DNA from: Phascolomyces articulosus
Lineage: Eukaryota; Mucoromycota; Mucoromycetes; Mucorales; Lichtheimiaceae
Length of the DNA stretch: 64,000 nt
Assembly (NCBI GenBank): GCA_025677815.1
Contig: JAIXMP010000026.1
Span: forward strand, 372,001-436,000
Reading direction: 5' to 3'
Below, in pieces: positions 57,754 to 64,000 of this stretch. The notes under the pieces are model-generated. The model saw nothing but the letters and a program-made list of their open reading frames with translations, was not told the origin of the DNA and did no database searches. How positions within the stretch are numbered: the first letter of the stretch is position 1; every line of letters starts with the position of its first letter. The translations under genes were made by a program, and so were the position numbers.

Positions 57754-60617
57754 ATGAAGTATATGTCATTGATAGCCACCTTAGTTTCATGCTTTGGTGG
57801 TTTCTTGTTTGGTTATGATATTGGTGTTATTAGCGGTAACTATTATTATTATATTAAAAAATCGATCTACAACACTTATATTATTCTTGGGTTTATTATA
57901 TAATATTATTTTTTTTATAATACCGCTTTGATTTGCTTATATAAACGTATTTTTTAATAATAATAATAATAATAATAATAAAGGTGTATTGGCCATGCCA
58001 ACTTTTCCTGCCTATTTTGGTTTTGATGAAGGAGGACCTGATCATATTGCACAAGTCAAAGGTATTATACACCAGTATTATTTATTGATTTCTCTTCTAC
58101 CTTCCTAAACTTAAACATTTAGCATGAGTAGTAGTAATAGTAATTAGTAACAATAGTTTGATTTGATTATTAATTCTAATTCTGTGGATTTTTAGGTGAT
58201 GTGGTTGCTCTTTTACAAGCAGGATGCTGCGCCGGTGCTTTGTTGATCAATTTCTTTGCTGGTAAATAAAAATGTGTGATTGGTGACATTTGTCATACAC
58301 ATAGTGTGGAGTTTTGTTACATGATTTTTTTTTTGTTTACTCGGGGTACATTGCACGCATGAAATTCCTAAAGTTTATTCTTTTTTTATCTTTCATCAGA
58401 TCCTTTTGGTCGTAAATTGGCTATTATGCTCGCATCTGTTATTTTCATCGTGGGTGGTGTTTTACAAGCGGTTGCACAAAATCTTCCAACCATGTTGGCA
58501 GGTAGATTTGTTGCTGGATGTAAGTTTTACTTTTCTCCCTTTTTTATTATTATTGTTATGGTAGTAGCAGTAGTGGATCATGATGTTCAACGTTGTTTAT
58601 GATATTTAATAGTCGGTGTTGGTTGTTGTTCCATGTTGGTACCAATGTATATTGCTGAAATTGCTCCAAGAAAACTACGTGGTCGATTGGGTACTTTGTG
58701 GCAATTTTTGATTGTCCTTGGTATTATGATGTCTTATTGGTAAATATCACCACAAAAGGGGTTTGGTTATTATAATAGTATGTAGTAGAATGGGTATTGA
58801 AAATTTTTTTAAAAAACAGGGTTGATTATGGATGTGTAAGACATATTCCTGAAGGTGATCGACAATGGCGTACTGCCCTTGGTATTCAAATTGTACCTGG
58901 TGGTGTATTGCTTATTGGCATGTTCTTTTTACCAGAATCTCTTCGTTGGTTAGCTATCAGGTAAACTATTTTTAAAAAAATAAGGGAATGGGACCTTTTA
59001 TTTTTAGGTTCAATATATATGGTGATGATGATCATGCATCATCCACAATAAGAAGAGGCTTATATTATTATCATTTCTTCCATGTTGACTCTTTTTTATT
59101 ATTCTTTCTCATTCTTAGAGGACACAATGAAAGAGTATTAAAGACATTGTGTTTCCTTCGTGATGGTAAAGAAGAAGATCCAGAAATTCAACAAGAATTA
59201 GAAGAAATTCAACAAGCAGCTCAAGTTGAACTTGAGAGTCGTCATAGCAAATGGAGTGAGCTTTTACAACCCAATCATTTACGTCGATTGTTTATTGGTG
59301 TATGGTTACAAATTTTCCAACAATGGACTGGTACAAATGCTGTTGTACGTATTTATCATCATCACCTTCTTCTTGCGCCCCTTCTATATTCTACTTATGA
59401 TTGAACTCATCATGTTTTATTATTTTTTTTATTTTTTAGAACTACTATGGTATAGCTCTATTCTACTTATGCTTTTATCGTCCTAGATCCCGACTCGATT
59501 TAATGAATTAACTCTTTTTTTTTCAAATTTTAGCTCCTGATATCTTCCGATCTGTTGGTCTTACAGCAGAAAATACAGATATCTTAGCTACAGGTGTCTA
59601 CGGTATTGTCAAGGTTGTTTTTGTAATAGTTGCCTTCTTTATGATCGATGGTCGATTTGGTCGTAGAACAACTTTGCTGATTGGTTCCGTTTTCATGATG
59701 GTCGCCTTCTTTATTTTGGCAGGCATGGTACTTGGTCTTGAACGCGATAATGCTGGATTAGAAGGTGAACTTACTCAAGTCGATGCTAAGGGTTATGTAG
59801 CTATTGTCATGATTTATCTCTTTGCTGTTGGGTAAGTTATATATATATATATATATGAATTTTATCAATGTTTAACAGGCTTCTCCTTTGGATTATGGTT
59901 ATGATGACGATGGCTAATATTCTTATATTGATTTATTTATATAGTTATGAATTCTCTTGGGGGTAAGAATACGAACCAAAAAATTAAAGCAATTTATGGT
60001 AGATAACTTGAAATTTTACTCACGATAATGTCTTTTATATAATAGTCCTGTTGTCTGGGTTGTATGCTCTGAAATTTTCCCCACCCGTATCCGTGCCATG
60101 TGCTTGTCTGTCACTACTGGTAAGAAATGATGGTACATTATATCTCAAAATACTTTTTTACTAACAAATTATATCATTTTGTGCTCCCTTTTTATTATTA
60201 TTAGCCTTCAACTGGGTAAGTAGAAATTATTTTGGAAACACCTGACCAAAAAAATATATATATTTGGATGGGCTTTACTGGATTTGGGATGATTTTCTAA
60301 TATAATAATAAATACAAAAATATTTATAGGCTATGAATGCTACTATTGCCAAGGTGACACCTATTATGATGGAAAACATTACATATGGAACTTATTTCTT
60401 CTTTGGTTGTTGTGCTATTCTTATGGGTGTCTTTACCTATGTCCTTGTTCCTGAAACAAGAGGTCGATCTCTTGAAGAGATGGAAGAAGTGTTCTCTGGA
60501 AGTTTCTTGGCTTTCAAAGACACCTATGTTTGGAAGCCTGAAAAGAAATCGGACAAGATTGCTCAAGCTGAAGAAGGTTCTAACAGTGACGATAATGCTG
60601 TTAAAACTGACAATTAA
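57754..60617 (+). CDS. Major facilitator sugar transporter with three micro-exons
   Basis: Proton-coupled or facilitative sugar uptake at the plasma membrane, MFS sugar porter family. Thirteen exons: 57754-57835, 57984-58061, 58196-58261, 58400-58519, 58613-58739, 58820-58960, 59119-59344, 59440-59449, 59534-59831, 59945-59962, 60046-60119, 60205-60215, 60330-60617. They total 512 aa with every phase matching. Family signatures are [14 protein letters not shown] in the first helix, [86 protein letters not shown] and [16 protein letters not shown]. Exons 8, 10 and 12 are only 10, 18 and 11 nt, yet encode conserved NYY, YEFSW and FNW residues. The tail is short and acidic. The exact sugar cannot be told from sequence. 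Confidence 0.93.
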
Positions 60618-61365
60618 TATTATTAGTAACTACTATTTAATTATATAATCCCTCCTTTTTTTCTTTTTATACATATCTCTATTTATCTTACTTTTCTATT
60701 ATTTTACGTTTTTATATCCTTCCTCTCCCATTATTATAATAATATTTGTATTCTAGGACGAACCCATTCGTCTTTTTTATTTTCCCAACAATAGTGTAGT
60801 AGTATTCATAGTTGTTGTATGTCTTGTAATAGTTTAGGCATTCTCATTTTTTTCTTAGTATCTTATTTTTGTTATTATTATTATAAACTATCAACTAATC
60901 GTTATATAAATATACATTTGACTTGTAATAAAATAATGATAATAATAATTCAAACAATAGCAAAACTATCAACTTGATTTATAATATATTTTCACTGTGT
61001 GCACATCAAGAAACATACACTTTCAGTTGCCAAAAAAGTCGAGAATATTTATTGCAGACTATTGGTCATCCGAACTGATACTTATTTCAGCCTTTAGAGC
61101 TCGTTCAATTGAGAATAGTTTTCCATATTGCTGATCCATCCCTACACATTAAACAATGCAATATTTATCTTCTATACCTTCCTTCCAATCCCTGTTGTTG
61201 TGATTTCTCCGTCATTATGATGTTCTTACCTTTGTCGCTCCTTGGTAAAAAAACAAAGACAAGCAATCAAGATGGACAATATCGGCATGATGATAATGTT
61301 TTTTTAGGCATTCTTCTTGATCATTACTGTACAAATAAAAGGCCCTTTAACTAAATCATAGGTAT
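60618..61365. other. 3' flank of the sugar transporter, AT-rich
   Basis: No gene is supported. The short plus frame at 61109-61354 has no recognisable motif. Confidence 0.4.
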
Positions 61366-61582
61366 TTATCGCGACATCTTGTCAAAAGAACAGGATACTT
61401 CGAATAGAAGAATTTCGCTTTCATCCCATAATAATATTATCCCGTCTGCCAAATATGCATCATCATCCTTTTTAATTTTCACTCCTCCTAAGACGGTCTC
61501 ACCAATCTTGAACATGTATTGCAGCTCATTTGATATGTCGGTGGACATGAGAATGATCCGGAGGAAGGGTCAGATGGCATGA
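61366..61582 (-). pseudogene. Coding fragment of an unknown multicopy family
   Basis: A 60-codon minus frame starts MSTDISNELQYMFKIGETVL, then IKKDDDAYLADGIILLWDES and EILLFEVSCSFDKMSR. The pattern ADGII...SEILLFEVS recalls, from memory, another uncharacterised Mucorales family in which ADGIV...EVLLLETS precedes a DHHK segment. Nothing continues it on either side, so it is likely a fragment. Confidence 0.35.
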
Positions 61583-64000
61583 TGGCAGTAAGAAAACTCA
61601 GATTGTATAAGATACATGTAATTTATTTTTTTCATGTAAGCATGTAGACATCTGAGCTGTAAGAAGCAAAGAAAAGTCAGCAAGTTGTTCTAAAGTATCG
61701 CACGATATCTTTACTCATATAATAATAGACCCAAATCAAACATCGATTCATACATAAAAATGAAAAAACGTAACTTACAATGTAAATAGTAGTATCCTTC
61801 ATATATAGTATCATATATAGTATAATTCTTTATTATGACTACTATTCAAATCATTGTTTGCTGTAAAGATTTTTGATGACCACGATAATTTGGATCATCC
61901 TATCGATGACTCTTAGTAGTTAGTACCATGGTATTTTAATAGTGAACCATCATCATTCTGTACCAATGTTAGTTGAACTTACATAGTCATCATCAAACAA
62001 AACACCTCCCATTCCAATATTTTTTTGGGATGGGGAACCATGGTAAATAATATATAATTTTTTATGGTTAAATCATGGGGTTAACCAAGGGATTCTCCTT
62101 GGTACATTACTCAAAAGACACAATATCATCTCGTTCGAAACCAGAGAAAACGTTTCGTACTTCTCTACTCGTTTTATAAAGCGAGTTGATGGTTTTTTTA
62201 AAATCATTTGTACAATGAGTATAGTGTGTAAGCTAATTTCTCCAATAATTACAAAATCACCTCTTTGGTTTTTTTTTTCAAGCTTAATAATATATCCAAC
62301 CATCTAATGATGTTGTCTATTCGTACGATCACCCAGGTATACAATAGAGTTTAAAAGGAGAATAAGCAGAGACTTTTTCTAAATATAAGTTAGTTGCTTA
62401 AACTACTTTCCAACCTTTCTTCTTGGTTGTAGTGATTCGTTCAAAGTTTTTTTTTCCATATTCTTCTGCTTACAATTCTTCAATATCTTTTGCTGCGCGC
62501 TGTCAAGTTTTGAAATTCATGTCCGTTGTTTCACAAACTGGGTTTATTTTTCTCTTGGTCAACAGTGTGCCGATTTTTAAAAATACATTTGAAATATGCA
62601 AGCATTGAGTGCTCTTTATAATCCTTCTTTGATAATATAAAAAAAAAAAAACTTGAAAGTATTTTGAACGGCTCTAAGTTATTTCTTGCATTGTGCACAA
62701 TAGTATTTTGTATTTTTACCCAATATTTAAACACAAAAAGTGTGGGTGAAAGAATGTAAATTTGGCAACATCTTAAATTATTGAGGACATTTATCATTAC
62801 AGTTTAAAGTCTACATCATGTGTCGTACAATTCCTAATATATAGTTCTTGTGTCATTACAGAATAGAGTGTATAAAAGTCATGTCACTATTATTAAAACG
62901 TGTTGAGATGGCGGAAGCATTTAATAAAGTTAAAATTTCAAATTATATAGTAGTAATGAATTATATGATAACAAAAGTTTACATTTATTATTTAGGAACA
63001 ATGAAACTCTTTTTTTTTGGATGTAGCTAGTACAAAAACATAATTATATTGTAGAGAAAAGAATATTCTTCGAGTTCCACCCTAAGGTGGTAATAGTTTT
63101 CAATTAACATCCATATCTGTTTTTTATTCACAGGAACGGGTTGAATCAGTACAACAGTAAATTTTTTTTATATCATATATAATTAGAAACTAAATCAAAA
63201 CGAACTACCACAACATGTATGTAATTGAGAAATGACTTTATCTTACCTTCCTTTGGAACGATATAGTAATTCATATTTCTCTCATCCATCTTCTTTATTT
63301 AACTTTTTGTATTAGACGGTCTTGCATTAATATTAAGATAATAGAAAAATAATAGAAAAATAGGAATCGACCTTTTTGATAAAAGTACTAACATTATACA
63401 TGGTGTCAAGCTCTAAAAATTCGTATTATATTTATATATGAAAATGATATGAGTTGTATCCAATCAATTATCATAAAGTAAAGATAATATTATGCAGTAA
63501 ACTAATAATTTATTGATACGTACAAAAGAACAGAATGTTCACAAGGTTGAATTTAAGTGCATTTATAATGATTGGGTATATAATATGGAAAGAATATAAT
63601 ATTAGAAAAAGCACGACAAAATTATTACAACAGTACGATAATAGTAATACGTTAGGGTTTCTTGTTATGGGGGTACTTTTTTTTTTTTTTTTGGTATATC
63701 GATCTTGGATCAGAAATTCCTTGGTTGTGTAGTAGGATGGGCTTGGTTGTATTTTGTTCAATGTAAAGTTTCACTGGTGGCGTTTTTCTTGGTACAAATG
63801 TTTCAGACATAGTTATGTAATACAGTGTGTCGATAATATAATTACAAGGATTTGGTCTTGGTTGTTTTTTGCTTTCTTGGTTGATTGCCAAATAATATAT
63901 ATCTACTGCTAAAAGTTACAGAGGATAGGAAAATGTTAACTGTTTTTCTTGACCATAAATTGACACTTCTATATATAAAATAATATGCAATACGTAAGCT
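61583..64000. other. Gene-poor right end of window
   Basis: No gene, RNA or clear element is supported. The sequence is AT-rich with short homopolymers and a few motif-free short frames. CCACC-CTAA-GGTGG (about 63078-63091) is a small perfect palindrome of doubtful meaning. Confidence 0.4.

Noticed and set aside
61109..61354. 81-codon plus-strand frame
   Set aside because: No motif, no partner exons, and composition typical of background.
1..64000. CRISPR arrays, rRNA genes, bacterial-type operons
   Set aside because: None is present. Regular short repeats are microsatellites, and all recognisable genes have eukaryotic structure.

Overview
The window is nuclear DNA of an early-diverging fungus, most likely Mucoromycota and probably Mucorales. 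The reasons are an AT-rich base composition, long pyrimidine tracts before start codons, many short GT-AG introns with TAG/CAG acceptors, typical fungal housekeeping genes, and many degraded fragments resembling uncharacterised multicopy proteins I associate from memory with Mucorales genomes. No database search was possible. Every family call rests on motifs read directly, and exon limits were placed by eye at splice sites that keep reading frame.

Layout. 1-1620 (minus): mitochondrial NADP-isocitrate dehydrogenase, cut by the left edge, divergent from a membrane-anchored PHP-domain protein at 2052-3937 (plus). 5106-6767 (plus): an intact HET-domain (heterokaryon-incompatibility-like) gene. 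8585-16436: a mobile-element graveyard with two degraded members of an unknown multicopy family, a broken hAT transposase, a broken Mutator-like transposase and the tail of a fourth HET-like gene. 16559-24319 (minus): phosphatidylinositol 4-kinase STT4 in 18 exons. 25459-26262: an element with ~108-bp inverted ends holding a broken gene fragment with two CxxC pairs. 26660-28336 (minus): a second intact HET gene. 28590-31713: coding relics, one resembling a pepsin-like protease. 32277-33892 (plus): cytochrome c peroxidase. 34372-39495: AT-rich, relics and microsatellites only. 39496-41346 (plus): F-box/LRR-like protein with a long His/Asn/Gln/Ser insertion. 44841-46430 (plus): a third HET copy stopped by one in-frame TAA. 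51250-54231 (plus): Medusa-like regulator. 54842-56515 (plus): glutathione reductase. 57754-60617 (plus): sugar transporter with three micro-exons. 60618-64000: no convincing gene.

How it fits together. The conserved genes are unlinked housekeeping or regulatory loci; three (NADP-IDH, cytochrome c peroxidase, glutathione reductase) concern NADPH or peroxide metabolism, but nothing shows co-regulation. The accessory theme is the dispersed HET family: two intact genes, one nonsense-disrupted gene and one relic within about 41 kb, interleaved with dead transposons. Copies 1 and 3 also share upstream sequence, so the duplication carried the promoter. The copies agree across the HET core but differ strongly in one block between the first two HET motifs. 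This is the best candidate for an undescribed system, possibly self/non-self recognition, but that role is inference.
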